Shown here: positions 1-7,295 of the stretch, piece after piece
Layout: each line of letters opens with the position of its first letter
Position numbering within the stretch: the first letter of the stretch is position 1
Assembly (NCBI GenBank): GCA_002307095.1
Contig: DBTO01000239.1
Location: 10,065-21,964, forward strand
Origin: Sulfurospirillum sp. UBA1314
Lineage (GTDB): Bacteria; Campylobacterota; Campylobacteria; Campylobacterales; Sulfurospirillaceae
Direction: 5' to 3'
DNA: 11,900 nucleotides
Program-made: the position numbers and the translations under genes
The notes under the pieces: generated by a model
Databases searched by the model: none
What the model was told of the DNA's origin: nothing
The model's input: only the letters and a program-made list of their open reading frames with translations

Positions 1-57
1 ACACCCTCTCGCCAACTTTCAAACACTACAAAACTTTACGACAAACAATGGAACATT

Positions 58-1605
58 ATGGGCGAAGAAAATAAAAAGATACTCGAACAACAGCTTTGGA
101 ATATCGCAAACACGTTGCGCGGGAAAATGGATGCCGATGAGTTTCGTGACTACATTTTAGGATTTATCTTTTACAAATACCTCTCTGAAAAAATGGAAAA
201 CTACGCCAATAAACTTCTTGAACGCGACAACATCCCGTATCCTTTTCTTGATGAATCAAGCGAAGAACTCAAAGACATCAAAGAAGATGCCATCGAATCT
301 TTGGGTTATTTTCTCAAACCAAGCGAGCTTTTTAGCGCCGTAGCCAAACGGGGCAATGGCGATGCAGACAATTTCATTCTTGAAGACCTCACAAGCATTC
401 TTAGAAGCATTGAACAAAGTACGATGGGACATGAGAGCGAGGACGACTTTGAGCATCTTTTTGCCGACTTAGACCTTAGCTCAAACAGGCTGGGCAAAAC
501 GGTTGAGGCTCGAAACACGCTGATCGCCAAAGTACTCTTTCACCTTGACAACATCAACTTTGAACTCAAAAACCACGACAGAGATGTCCTTGGCGATGCG
601 TATGAGTATCTTATCGCTCAGTTTGCGAGCAGTGCAGGTAAAAAAGCGGGTGAGTTTTATACTCCACAGCAAATCTCCAAAGTCCTAGCCAAAATCGTCA
701 CCACCAAAAAAACCAAACTCCGCTCTGCGTACGACCCAACATGTGGTAGTGGTTCACTGCTCTTGCGCATTGCTAAAGAGGCAGAAGTAAGCAACTTTTA
801 CGGTCAAGAACGCAACCCTACCACCTATAACCTTGCTCGCATGAATATGATCATGCACGATGTGCATTACCGCAAATTTGACATTAAACAAGAAGACACG
901 CTCGAAGAGCCTCAGCATATGGGGCAAACCTTTGAAGCCATCGTCGCCAACCCACCGTTTTCGGCACATTGGTCGGCAAGTCTGCTGCACATGAGCAATG
1001 ATCGTTTTTCGCAGTATGGCAGACTTGCCCCCTCAAGTAAAGCCGACTTTGCCTTTGTGCAACACATGATCCACCATCTTGCCGACAATGGAACGATGGC
1101 GGTCATTCTTCCACACGGCGTGCTGTTTCGTGGAGGCGCTGAGAGGCATATACGTGAGTTTCTCATCAAAGACAAAAACTACCTCGATGCCATCATTGGT
1201 TTGCCTGCCAACATCTTTTACGGTACGAGCATACCGACCTGCGTCTTGGTCTTTAAAAAGTGCCGTGAAGACAGCGATCATGTTCTTTTTATCGATGCAA
1301 GTAATGAGTTTGAGAAAGTCAAAAACCATAATGTTTTAACCGATGAGCATGTCGAGAAAATCATCACTACCTTTAGAAGCCGAAAAGAAAGTGAAAAATA
1401 CTCCCACCTCGCCACTTTGGAAGCGATAGCGCAAAATGACTACAATCTTAACATCCCTCGCTATGTGGATACCTTTGAAGAAGAGGAACGCATCGACCTT
1501 GATGAAGTCTCAAACGAGCTTCAAGCCTTGGAAATTGCCATGAAAAAAACCGATGCAAGTATCGCCATGTTCTGCAAAGAACTGGACATTGCTACGCCGT
1601 TTTGA
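58..1605 (+). CDS. hsdM: Type I restriction-modification system, DNA methyltransferase (M) subunit
   Basis: This 515-aa protein is the modification subunit of a type I system. With HsdS it forms the M2S methyltransferase that transfers a methyl group from S-adenosylmethionine to adenine N6, and it is also part of the restriction complex. The N-terminal helical domain has the family signature LEQQLWNIANTLRGKMD (residues 9-25). The catalytic domain has the SAM-binding motif DPTCGSGSLLL starting at D226 and the adenine-methyltransferase motif NPPF at 298-301. GEFYTP at about 198-203 is also typical of HsdM. Length matches the family (about 500-520 aa). The frame is open to the left edge, but family members begin a few residues before the LEQQLW motif, so the ATG at 58 is the likely start, with a weak GGA 5 nt upstream. 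No motif is missing, so activity is expected. The hsdS start follows its stop by 8 nt, indicating one transcript. Confidence 0.96.
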   Translation: MGEENKKILEQQLWNIANTLRGKMDADEFRDYILGFIFYKYLSEKMENYANKLLERDNIPYPFLDESSEELKDIKEDAIESLGYFLKPSELFSAVAKRGNGDADNFILEDLTSILRSIEQSTMGHESEDDFEHLFADLDLSSNRLGKTVEARNTLIAKVLFHLDNINFELKNHDRDVLGDAYEYLIAQFASSAGKKAGEFYTPQQISKVLAKIVTTKKTKLRSAYDPTCGSGSLLLRIAKEAEVSNFYGQERNPTTYNLARMNMIMHDVHYRKFDIKQEDTLEEPQHMGQTFEAIVANPPFSAHWSASLLHMSNDRFSQYGRLAPSSKADFAFVQHMIHHLADNGTMAVILPHGVLFRGGAERHIREFLIKDKNYLDAIIGLPANIFYGTSIPTCVLVFKKCREDSDHVLFIDASNEFEKVKNHNVLTDEHVEKIITTFRSRKESEKYSHLATLEAIAQNDYNLNIPRYVDTFEEEERIDLDEVSNELQALEIAMKKTDASIAMFCKELDIATPF

Positions 1606-1613
1606 GAACTAAA

Positions 1614-2855
1614 ATGAGCTTTACATGGAAAGAGCCAAAACTTCGTTTTCCTGAGTTTAGTGGGGAGTGGGTAGAGAAGAAGCTTATTGAGTTGGGAGAA
1701 TTCAAAAATGGGTTAAATAAGTCAAAAGAAGATTTTGGTCATGGATTTCCTTTTGTAAATTTAATGGATGTTTTTGGTAAAGATATAGTTAAGAATGAAA
1801 AATTTGATTTAGTAAATGCCAACGAAAAAGATTTACAACTTTATAATTTAAAACAAGGAGATGTTTTATTTATTCGCTCTTCTGTAAAAAGAGAAGGAGT
1901 AGGAGAAACTGTACTTGTTCTAAATGACTTGTTACATACTACATATAGTGGTTTTCTTATCAGATTTAGAGAAAAACGAGATAATTTAGAGTTATTTTAC
2001 AAAAAATATTGTTTTAAAACTGAAACATTCAGAAATAGTTTATTGGCACTTAGTACAACAAGTGCAAACACAAATATTAATCAAGAGTCTTTAAATACAC
2101 TTAAAATAAACATTCCCTCAAAACCAGAACAAGAGAAAATTGCGTCGTTTTTAACGGCGGTGGATGTCAAGATAGAACAGCTTACATGTAAAGAAAAATT
2201 ACTTGAAAAATACAAAAAAAGTGTCCTGCAAAAACTCTTCTCGCAGGAGCTACGATTTAAAGCAGATGATGGCAGTGAGTTTCCTGAATGGGAAGAAAAG
2301 AGGTTGGGAGAAATTGCAACAAGAAAAACAGTCAAAAACAAAGAATGCAATACAAATGTTTTGACTATATCAGCACAATATGGATTAATTAGTCAATTAG
2401 AATTTTTTAACAAATCAGTTTCTGCAAAAGATATTACAGGCTATTATCTTTTAGAAAAAGGTGATTTTGCATACAATAAAAGTTATTCCAATGGTTATCC
2501 AATGGGGGCAATTAAATCATTGAATAGATATGACAAAGGTGTGGTTTCAACATTGTATATTTGTTTTTATTTTAATGAAAATATTAATTTATCGTTTATG
2601 GAGCAATATTTTGAGATGGGTATGCAAAATGAAGAAATTGAAAAAGTGGCACAAGAAGGAGCAAGAAATCACGGATTATTAAATATTGGACTGGAAAATT
2701 TTTTTAGTATAACAATTCATCTCCCCTCTCTCCCCGAACAAACCAAAATCGCCAATTTCCTCTCCGCCATTGATAAAAAACTTTTACATGTAAAAGCTCA
2801 ACTTGAGCAAACCCAGCAGTTTAAAAAAGCACTTTTACAACAGATGTTTGTCTAA
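1614..2855 (+). CDS. hsdS: Type I restriction-modification system, specificity (S) subunit
   Basis: This subunit (413 aa from the chosen ATG) reads the bipartite DNA target and holds HsdM and HsdR. It has the classic duplicated layout: target-recognition domain 1 (about residues 26-168), central conserved helix (PEQEKIASFL from 171), domain 2 (about 235-366) and C-terminal conserved helix (PEQTKIANFL from 374). The helices align over 38 residues without gaps. Both recognition domains are AT-rich (14/60 G+C at 1801-1860 and 16/60 at 2581-2640 by hand count, against 28/60 at 661-720 in hsdM), suggesting exchange by recombination. The start is a choice: a TTG at 1602 overlapping the hsdM stop would add four residues, but the ATG at 1614 gives the family-typical N-terminus (KLRFPEFSGEW). 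Two copies of the TTACATGTAA palindrome fall in the conserved helices. The DNA target cannot be predicted from sequence alone. Confidence 0.95.
   Translation: MSFTWKEPKLRFPEFSGEWVEKKLIELGEFKNGLNKSKEDFGHGFPFVNLMDVFGKDIVKNEKFDLVNANEKDLQLYNLKQGDVLFIRSSVKREGVGETVLVLNDLLHTTYSGFLIRFREKRDNLELFYKKYCFKTETFRNSLLALSTTSANTNINQESLNTLKINIPSKPEQEKIASFLTAVDVKIEQLTCKEKLLEKYKKSVLQKLFSQELRFKADDGSEFPEWEEKRLGEIATRKTVKNKECNTNVLTISAQYGLISQLEFFNKSVSAKDITGYYLLEKGDFAYNKSYSNGYPMGAIKSLNRYDKGVVSTLYICFYFNENINLSFMEQYFEMGMQNEEIEKVAQEGARNHGLLNIGLENFFSITIHLPSLPEQTKIANFLSAIDKKLLHVKAQLEQTQQFKKALLQQMFV
1689..2117 (+). other. hsdS target-recognition domain 1, AT-rich segment
   Basis: This part of hsdS encodes the first recognition domain (about residues 26-168). 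Its DNA is visibly poorer in G+C than hsdM upstream and the central conserved helix downstream, and it favours A/T-ending codons. The abrupt change at both ends fits domain swapping between hsdS alleles. Boundaries are approximate, set by eye from composition and by the start of the conserved helix. Confidence 0.6.
2182..2191. repeat. TTACATGTAA palindrome, copy 1
   Basis: Exact copy in the central conserved helix of hsdS. Its codons read CTT ACA TGT AAA (L-T-C-K). Confidence 0.9.
2316..2711 (+). other. hsdS target-recognition domain 2, AT-rich segment
   Basis: This is the second recognition domain of hsdS (about residues 235-366). It again has low G+C and ends sharply where the C-rich codons of the C-terminal conserved helix begin near 2720. 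It does not resemble domain 1 in sequence, so the predicted target is two different half-sites. Boundaries are approximate. Confidence 0.6.
2784..2793. repeat. TTACATGTAA palindrome, copy 2
   Basis: Exact copy in the C-terminal conserved helix of hsdS. Its codons read TTA CAT GTA AAA (L-H-V-K), a different frame from copy 1. Flanks extend it to the 12-mer TTTACATGTAAA. Confidence 0.9.
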
Positions 2856-2860
2856 AGGAA
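2854..2860 (+). promoter_or_regulatory. Ribosome binding site of rhuM
   Basis: AAAGGAA starts within the hsdS TAA stop and ends 6 nt before the rhuM ATG. It supports that start and shows that rhuM is translated from the same message as hsdS. Confidence 0.7.
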
Positions 2861-2866
2861 AAACCT

Positions 2867-3868
2867 ATGGAAGAAAACAACCTTATCATCTACAACACCG
2901 TTGATGGCAAAACATCGGTATCGCTTTTAGCCAAAGACGGCACTGCATGGATGAGTCAAAACCAACTCGCAGAACTCTTTGCTACATCTATACCCAATAT
3001 CAGTATGCACATCTCCAATATATTTAAAGAGGGTGAGCTTGAGCAAAATTCAGTTGTTAAGGATTACTTAACAACTGCCTCGGATGGTAAAAATTACAGT
3101 GTCTCTTTTTATGCACTTGAGATGATTTTAGCCATTGGATTTCGGGTACGAAGCCGTCGTGGAACACAGTTTAGGCAATGGGCAAACAAAAACTTGGCTG
3201 AGTATATGGTCAAAGGTTTTGTGATGGATGATGAGCGATTGAAAAATCCGAACGGCAAGCCTGATTATTTTGATGAACTTTTGGAACGCATTCGTGATAT
3301 TCGCTCTTCAGAAAAACGGTTTTACCAAAAAGTGCGTGATTTGTTTAGCCTTAGTAGTGATTATGACAAGAGCGATAAAGCGACACAGCTTTTCTTTGCC
3401 GATGCTCAAAATAAACTCATCTATGCCATCACGGGACAAACGGCGGCAGAACTCATCGTCTCACGTGCCAATGCCAAAGAGCCCAATATGGCACTCATGA
3501 GTTTTAAAGGCTCTATCGTTCGCAAGCAAGACATTTACACCTCTAAAAATTACCTCCATGCCGATGAGCTTGATAGCCTTAACCGCTTTGTTGTGGTCTT
3601 TTTAGAAACGGCGGAACTTCGTGCGAAAAATCGTCAAGATATTACAATGGATTTTTGGAGAGAAAACATCGACCGTATCATCGAGTTCAACGATAAAAAA
3701 GTGCTTCAAGGGCATGGCAGTGTAAGCCATCCTCAAATGCTCAAAGTTGCCGATGCCGTTTATGAAACGTTTGATGCCAACCGTAAAATCATCGAAGCCA
3801 AGCAAGCAGATGAGGATGATATGGAAGAGCTTAAGCAGATAGAAGCAAAAGTTAAAAAACGAATATAG
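2867..3868 (+). CDS. rhuM: RhuM-family protein encoded inside the type I R-M locus
   Basis: This 333-aa protein belongs to the RhuM family, named after a gene of Salmonella pathogenicity island 3; the biochemical role is not established. The N-terminal part (about 26-55, WMSQNQLAELF and following) looks like a helix-turn-helix, and residues 91-110 carry the family hallmark GFRVRSRRGTQFRQWANKNL. The C-terminal half is helical and charged, ending in an acidic then basic stretch. Length is normal for the family. It starts 11 nt after the hsdS stop with a good ribosome binding site, so it is cotranscribed with the methylase genes. RhuM genes are often found among type I hsd genes, which suggests an accessory role in defence or regulation, but that is inference. 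A perfect 11-bp inverted repeat lies within the gene at 3051-3077. Family assignment is firm; function is unknown. Confidence 0.88.
   Translation: MEENNLIIYNTVDGKTSVSLLAKDGTAWMSQNQLAELFATSIPNISMHISNIFKEGELEQNSVVKDYLTTASDGKNYSVSFYALEMILAIGFRVRSRRGTQFRQWANKNLAEYMVKGFVMDDERLKNPNGKPDYFDELLERIRDIRSSEKRFYQKVRDLFSLSSDYDKSDKATQLFFADAQNKLIYAITGQTAAELIVSRANAKEPNMALMSFKGSIVRKQDIYTSKNYLHADELDSLNRFVVVFLETAELRAKNRQDITMDFWRENIDRIIEFNDKKVLQGHGSVSHPQMLKVADAVYETFDANRKIIEAKQADEDDMEELKQIEAKVKKRI
3051..3077. repeat. Perfect 11-bp inverted repeat inside rhuM
   Basis: CAGTTGTTAAG (3051-3061) is followed by a 5-nt spacer, GATTA, and by its exact reverse complement CTTAACAACTG (3067-3077). The pairing stops at both outer ends. 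It lies in coding sequence (the residues around SVVKDYLTTA). It could be an RNA hairpin or a protein-binding site, or could be a by-product of the conserved protein sequence. Confidence 0.75.
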
Positions 3869-3934
3869 GTAAAAAACTCAAAAAATTACCCCTATTTTAA
3901 AAACATGGGTAAAAACTTGAAAAAAGAAGAGCCA
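3869..3934 (+). other. AT-rich gap between rhuM and hsdR
   Basis: This 66-bp A-rich gap separates the rhuM stop from the preferred hsdR start. I see only a weak five-base pairing (GGTAA at 3868-3872 with TTACC at 3886-3890) and no convincing promoter or terminator. It contains an earlier in-frame ATG at 3905 that would add ten residues to HsdR but has no Shine-Dalgarno sequence. A purine-rich GAAGAG lies just before the ATG at 3935. Confidence 0.4.
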
Positions 3935-6757
3935 ATGAATCAAACGCAAAGTGAAGCCGTCTTAGAAGAAAATCTCATCACACAGTTGGTGGGTTTAGGC
4001 TATGAAAAAGTCACCATCAAAGATGACAAAGCGTTAGAAGCTAACCTTAAAGCTCAACTCGAAAAACGCAACCAAACGACCTTTAGCGCGATGGAGTTCA
4101 AACGCATTTTAAACCATCTTTCCAAAGGTTCCGTCTTTGAAAAAGGGAAGATTTTACGCGACAAATACGATTTACTCAGAGATGATGGCACGGTCAAATA
4201 CGTCGAGTTTTTAGACAGTGAACATTGGTGTCAAAACCTGTTTCAAGTCACAAGCCAAGTCAGCGTTGAGGGAATGTACCAAAACCGTTACGATGTGACA
4301 TTGCTCATCAATGGCTTTCCCTTGGTGCAAATCGAACTCAAACGAAGAGGTTTGGAGCTTAAAGAGGCGTTTAACCAAACCAACCGCTACCAACGACACT
4401 CGTATGGTTTCAACAGTGCGCTGTTTCAGTACATTCAGATTTTTGTCATTTCTAATGGGGTCAATACAAAATACTACTCCAACAACAAAAAGCAGACCTT
4501 CAAACAGACCTTCTTTTGGGCAGATGTGGACAATCACAACATCACCAACTTAGAAGAGTTTACCCAAACATTTTTAGAACGTTGCCACATCTCTAAAATG
4601 ATCTGCAAGTACATCGTTTTAGCCGAAGCGAAAAAGATACTGATGGTACTGCGACCTTACCAGTTTTACGCCGTTGAAGCCATCATCACACGTGTCAAAG
4701 AGACAGAGAAAAACGGCTATATCTGGCACACAACAGGTAGTGGCAAAACCCTCACCTCATTTAAAACCGCGCAAATTTTAACGCAAATGTCTGAGGTGCA
4801 TAAAGTCGTCTTTGTGGTCGATCGAAAAGATTTGGACATTCAAACCACCAAAGAGTTTAACAGCTTTTCCAACGGCTCGGTCGATGGCACAGACAACACG
4901 GGAAAATTGGTCACGCAATTTTGCGATGATACAAAGCTCATCGTCACGACCATTCAAAAACTCAACAGCGCCATCAGTAAGAAAAATCACCTTCAAAAAA
5001 TGGAAAATCTCAAAGACAAACGCATCGTTTTTATCTTCGATGAGTGCCACCGTAGCCAGTTTGGACAGACACACAAAAGCATCACCAAATTCTTTACATG
5101 TAATCAAATGATAGGCTTTACAGGCACACCCATCTTTGCTGAAAATGCCGTGAGTAATGAGCTTGGAAAACGAACCACCAAAGAGCTTTTTGATGAGCGT
5201 TTACACAAATATGTCATCACCGATGCGATCAGCGATGAGAATGTTTTGAAGTTTTCCATCGAGTACATTGGACGCTACAAAGAGAAAAAAGAGAGTGCGA
5301 CGAACATCGACATCGAAGTTGAAAGCATCGACACCCAAGAGCTTTTGCAAAGCGATGAGCGCATAGGGAAAATCACCGACTATATCATCGCTAACCATGA
5401 CCGCAAAACGCACGCTAAAGAGTTTACCGCCATGATGTGTGTCAGCAGTGTGGATATGCTCATCAAATACTACGAAACCTTTAAAGCCAAAAAACACACC
5501 CTTAAAATCGCCACCATCTTTTCCTATAGCGCGAACGAAGATGACAAAGATGCCAATGGTATTTATGCGCTGGATGAAAGCGATGGTGCGTATGTCGATG
5601 AAGAGCACATCAACAAACACAGCCGTGAGAAGCTGGATGAGTTTATCGAAGATTATAACACGATGTTTGGCACCAAATACAGCACCAAAGATAGCCAAAA
5701 CTTTTACAACTACTACAATGAACTCTCCAAAAGAGTGAAAAACAAAGAGATCGACATCTTACTTGTGGTTAATATGTTTTTAACAGGCTTCGATAGCCCA
5801 AGCCTTAACACCATGTATGTCGATAAAAACTTACGATACCACGGACTTATTCAAGCCTTTTCCCGCACCAACAGAACGCTTAACGAGGAAAAATCGCAAG
5901 GGAACATCGTCTGTTTTAGAAATCTCAAAAAAAATACCGACGAAGCCATCGCTCTTTTTTCAAATCCTGAAGCCAGAGAGATCATCTTAATGAAGCCTTA
6001 TGAGGAGTACATTGCGAAATTTAACGAGGCATTTGCAGAGCTTTTAAAAATTGCTCCAAGTGTTGCTAGTGTCGATGTGCTCGTGGATGAAGAGGAAAAA
6101 CTCTCTTTTGTAAAAGCCTTTAGAGAGTTGATGCGCCTCAAAAATATACTGGGCGGTTTTAGTGACTTTAAATGGTCAGATGTGGCGATGCGCACACAAG
6201 CGTTTGAAGACTACAAGTCCAAATACCTCGATATGTACGATGCCACTCGCACGAAAAAAGAGAAAGTCTCCATCCTTGAAGATGTGGACTTTGAGCTAGA
6301 GCTTATCATTACTGATGAGATCAATGTTTCGTACATCTTGAAGTTACTCGGCAAATACAAAGATGCAACCCAAGAAGAGCAGCAAAAACAAAAAGAAGCC
6401 ATTCTTAAGACCCTTAGTGGCACGGTTCACCTTAGAAGCAAACGAGAACTCATCGAAAAATTTATCAACGATCATTTGATGCAACTAAGCGACAACGACG
6501 AAATCGTCAATGCGTTTGAAGCGTTTTGGGACGAAGAGAAACGCAGCGCTTTTGATGTGTTGTGCGAAGAGGAAAATCTTATCAGGGATGAACTTAAAAA
6601 AGTCATTGAAACCTACATCTACGATGAGCGAATTCCCCTGAAAGACGATGTGGCAAAAACGCTCAACGTCAAACCAAAACTCTTAGAGCGAAAAGTCATT
6701 TTGCCGAGAGTTCTTGATAAAATTATTCTGTTTGTTGAGCGGTTCTACACGTTTTAA
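3935..6757 (+). CDS. hsdR: Type I restriction-modification system, restriction (R) subunit
   Basis: This is the motor and nuclease subunit (940 aa from the chosen start). It translocates DNA using ATP and cuts at a distance when the target is unmethylated. Domains in order: an N-terminal nuclease domain with RYDVTLLING and IELK (D120, E134 and K136, the PD-(D/E)xK active site); a superfamily 2 motor with Walker A TTGSGKT (266-272), DECH box (369-372), GFTGTP, and QAFSRTNR (motif VI) further on; and a helical C-terminal domain for docking to HsdM/HsdS. Length fits the EcoR124-like group, slightly short. ATG at 3935 is preferred over 3905 because family members begin near QSEAVLEENL and a purine-rich site precedes it. 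No frameshift or lost key residue is seen, so restriction should work. One TTACATGTAA palindrome lies at 5094-5103. Gene order M-S-(rhuM)-R resembles type IC-like loci. Confidence 0.95.
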   Translation: MNQTQSEAVLEENLITQLVGLGYEKVTIKDDKALEANLKAQLEKRNQTTFSAMEFKRILNHLSKGSVFEKGKILRDKYDLLRDDGTVKYVEFLDSEHWCQNLFQVTSQVSVEGMYQNRYDVTLLINGFPLVQIELKRRGLELKEAFNQTNRYQRHSYGFNSALFQYIQIFVISNGVNTKYYSNNKKQTFKQTFFWADVDNHNITNLEEFTQTFLERCHISKMICKYIVLAEAKKILMVLRPYQFYAVEAIITRVKETEKNGYIWHTTGSGKTLTSFKTAQILTQMSEVHKVVFVVDRKDLDIQTTKEFNSFSNGSVDGTDNTGKLVTQFCDDTKLIVTTIQKLNSAISKKNHLQKMENLKDKRIVFIFDECHRSQFGQTHKSITKFFTCNQMIGFTGTPIFAENAVSNELGKRTTKELFDERLHKYVITDAISDENVLKFSIEYIGRYKEKKESATNIDIEVESIDTQELLQSDERIGKITDYIIANHDRKTHAKEFTAMMCVSSVDMLIKYYETFKAKKHTLKIATIFSYSANEDDKDANGIYALDESDGAYVDEEHINKHSREKLDEFIEDYNTMFGTKYSTKDSQNFYNYYNELSKRVKNKEIDILLVVNMFLTGFDSPSLNTMYVDKNLRYHGLIQAFSRTNRTLNEEKSQGNIVCFRNLKKNTDEAIALFSNPEAREIILMKPYEEYIAKFNEAFAELLKIAPSVASVDVLVDEEEKLSFVKAFRELMRLKNILGGFSDFKWSDVAMRTQAFEDYKSKYLDMYDATRTKKEKVSILEDVDFELELIITDEINVSYILKLLGKYKDATQEEQQKQKEAILKTLSGTVHLRSKRELIEKFINDHLMQLSDNDEIVNAFEAFWDEEKRSAFDVLCEEENLIRDELKKVIETYIYDERIPLKDDVAKTLNVKPKLLERKVILPRVLDKIILFVERFYTF
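5094..5103. repeat. TTACATGTAA palindrome, copy 3
   Basis: Exact copy in the hsdR motor domain just before the GFTGTP motif. Its codons read TTT ACA TGT AAT (F-T-C-N). Confidence 0.9.
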
Positions 6758-6770
6758 TGAAAACGTGCAG
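6745..6770. terminator. Hairpin between converging operons, probable bidirectional terminator
   Basis: CACGTTTT (6748-6755) pairs perfectly with AAAACGTG (6760-6767) around an AATG loop. One mismatch further out, CT pairs with AG, giving an 11-bp imperfect stem. The hsdR TAA overlaps the inner stem and loop. It lies between two genes that converge with only 28 bp between their stops, so it may end transcription both ways. No long T run follows on either strand, only a CTTTCTCTTT stretch on the + side, so intrinsic termination is plausible but unproven. Confidence 0.5.
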
Positions 6771-6785
6771 ACGCCGCCTTTCTCT

Positions 6786-7295
6786 TTAAAGTTTATTATT
6801 CATCAAAAGCGCATTAACCATCGGATGCAAGAGGGTTTCACCTCGCAGGGCGAAAAGTTGTACTTCGTTCAAGTAGTAGTCAGAGGTTCCGTAAAGGCGG
6901 TATTCATAGGCACCAAAGCCGTAGCCCATGGGGGTGATTTCGACGCGTGAGTACCATGCGTCTTTGGCTAAAACGTAGCGATTGGTATCTTGGGCGTAGA
7001 CCCACACGACGATCTCATCTCTATTTTTTTGACGTCCTAACCATAAGAGTACATTGCCGATGTCATTGAAAAAGTAGGTGTCACCACTCGGTAAAATGGC
7101 TTGAGCAGAGTTGAACAGATCGACGATGGGCACGCGGCTTTCGATGCAGATGTACTGCCCTAAAACAATCTCCAAAGGCTCTTTTTGCGTATTGCCATGG
7201 CGTACCAACACGCGACTTTCGCTGATGTCCATGGTGACAATGAGCAAGGCGAGCACACTTAAAAGAAGCACCGTGGCAAAGGAAGATTTCATCAT
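6786..7295 (-). CDS. Membrane-anchored NosL-like protein with degenerate metal-binding motif
   Basis: This 169-aa protein has an N-terminal membrane segment or uncleaved signal (about residues 5-21), placing the rest outside the cytoplasmic membrane. The remainder resembles the NosL fold: a glycine-preceded strand then FFNDIG (75-80), a tryptophan-rich strand, and the NosL-like TPMGYGFGAY (121-130). In NosL the copper-binding motif is CxxCGM; at that position this protein has CIESRV (50-55), keeping the first Cys and lacking the second Cys and the Met. C50 is the only cysteine. The start is the ATG at 7295, which overlaps the preceding stop in ATGA; the frame is open further upstream, but that stretch lies over the upstream gene and lacks family features. 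It is the last gene of the operon. It may be a partner or a divergent paralogue of the double-NosL protein. The NosL relationship rests on motif spacing by eye and is moderate. Confidence 0.65.
   Translation of the reverse strand: MMKSSFATVLLLSVLALLIVTMDISESRVLVRHGNTQKEPLEIVLGQYICIESRVPIVDLFNSAQAILPSGDTYFFNDIGNVLLWLGRQKNRDEIVVWVYAQDTNRYVLAKDAWYSRVEITPMGYGFGAYEYRLYGTSDYYLNEVQLFALRGETLLHPMVNALLMNNKL

Noticed and set aside
1..57. Possible promoter or upstream gene end at the left edge
   Set aside because: Too short, with no clear -35/-10 pair. The frame of hsdM is open to the edge but has no family-like sequence there.
1602..1613. Alternative TTG start of hsdS at 1602, overlapping the hsdM stop
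   Set aside because: It adds only four residues. The ATG at 1614 gives the family-typical N-terminus.
1621..1630. TTACATGGAA near the hsdS start as an eighth palindrome copy
   Set aside because: It has one mismatch that breaks the palindrome. It may be a decayed copy, but it is not counted.
3865..3924. Weak hairpin and imperfect A-rich direct repeat (GGTAAAAA-type at 3868 and 3908) between rhuM and hsdR
   Set aside because: The stem is only five bases with a 13-nt loop, and the repeat is low-complexity A runs. Not enough for a terminator or operator call.
3905..3934. Ten-residue N-terminal extension of HsdR from the ATG at 3905
   Set aside because: There is no Shine-Dalgarno sequence before it, and family members start near the later Met.
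5201..5698. 165-aa open frame on the minus strand opposite hsdR
   Set aside because: It is an antisense shadow of the conserved HsdR motor domain with no recognisable features.
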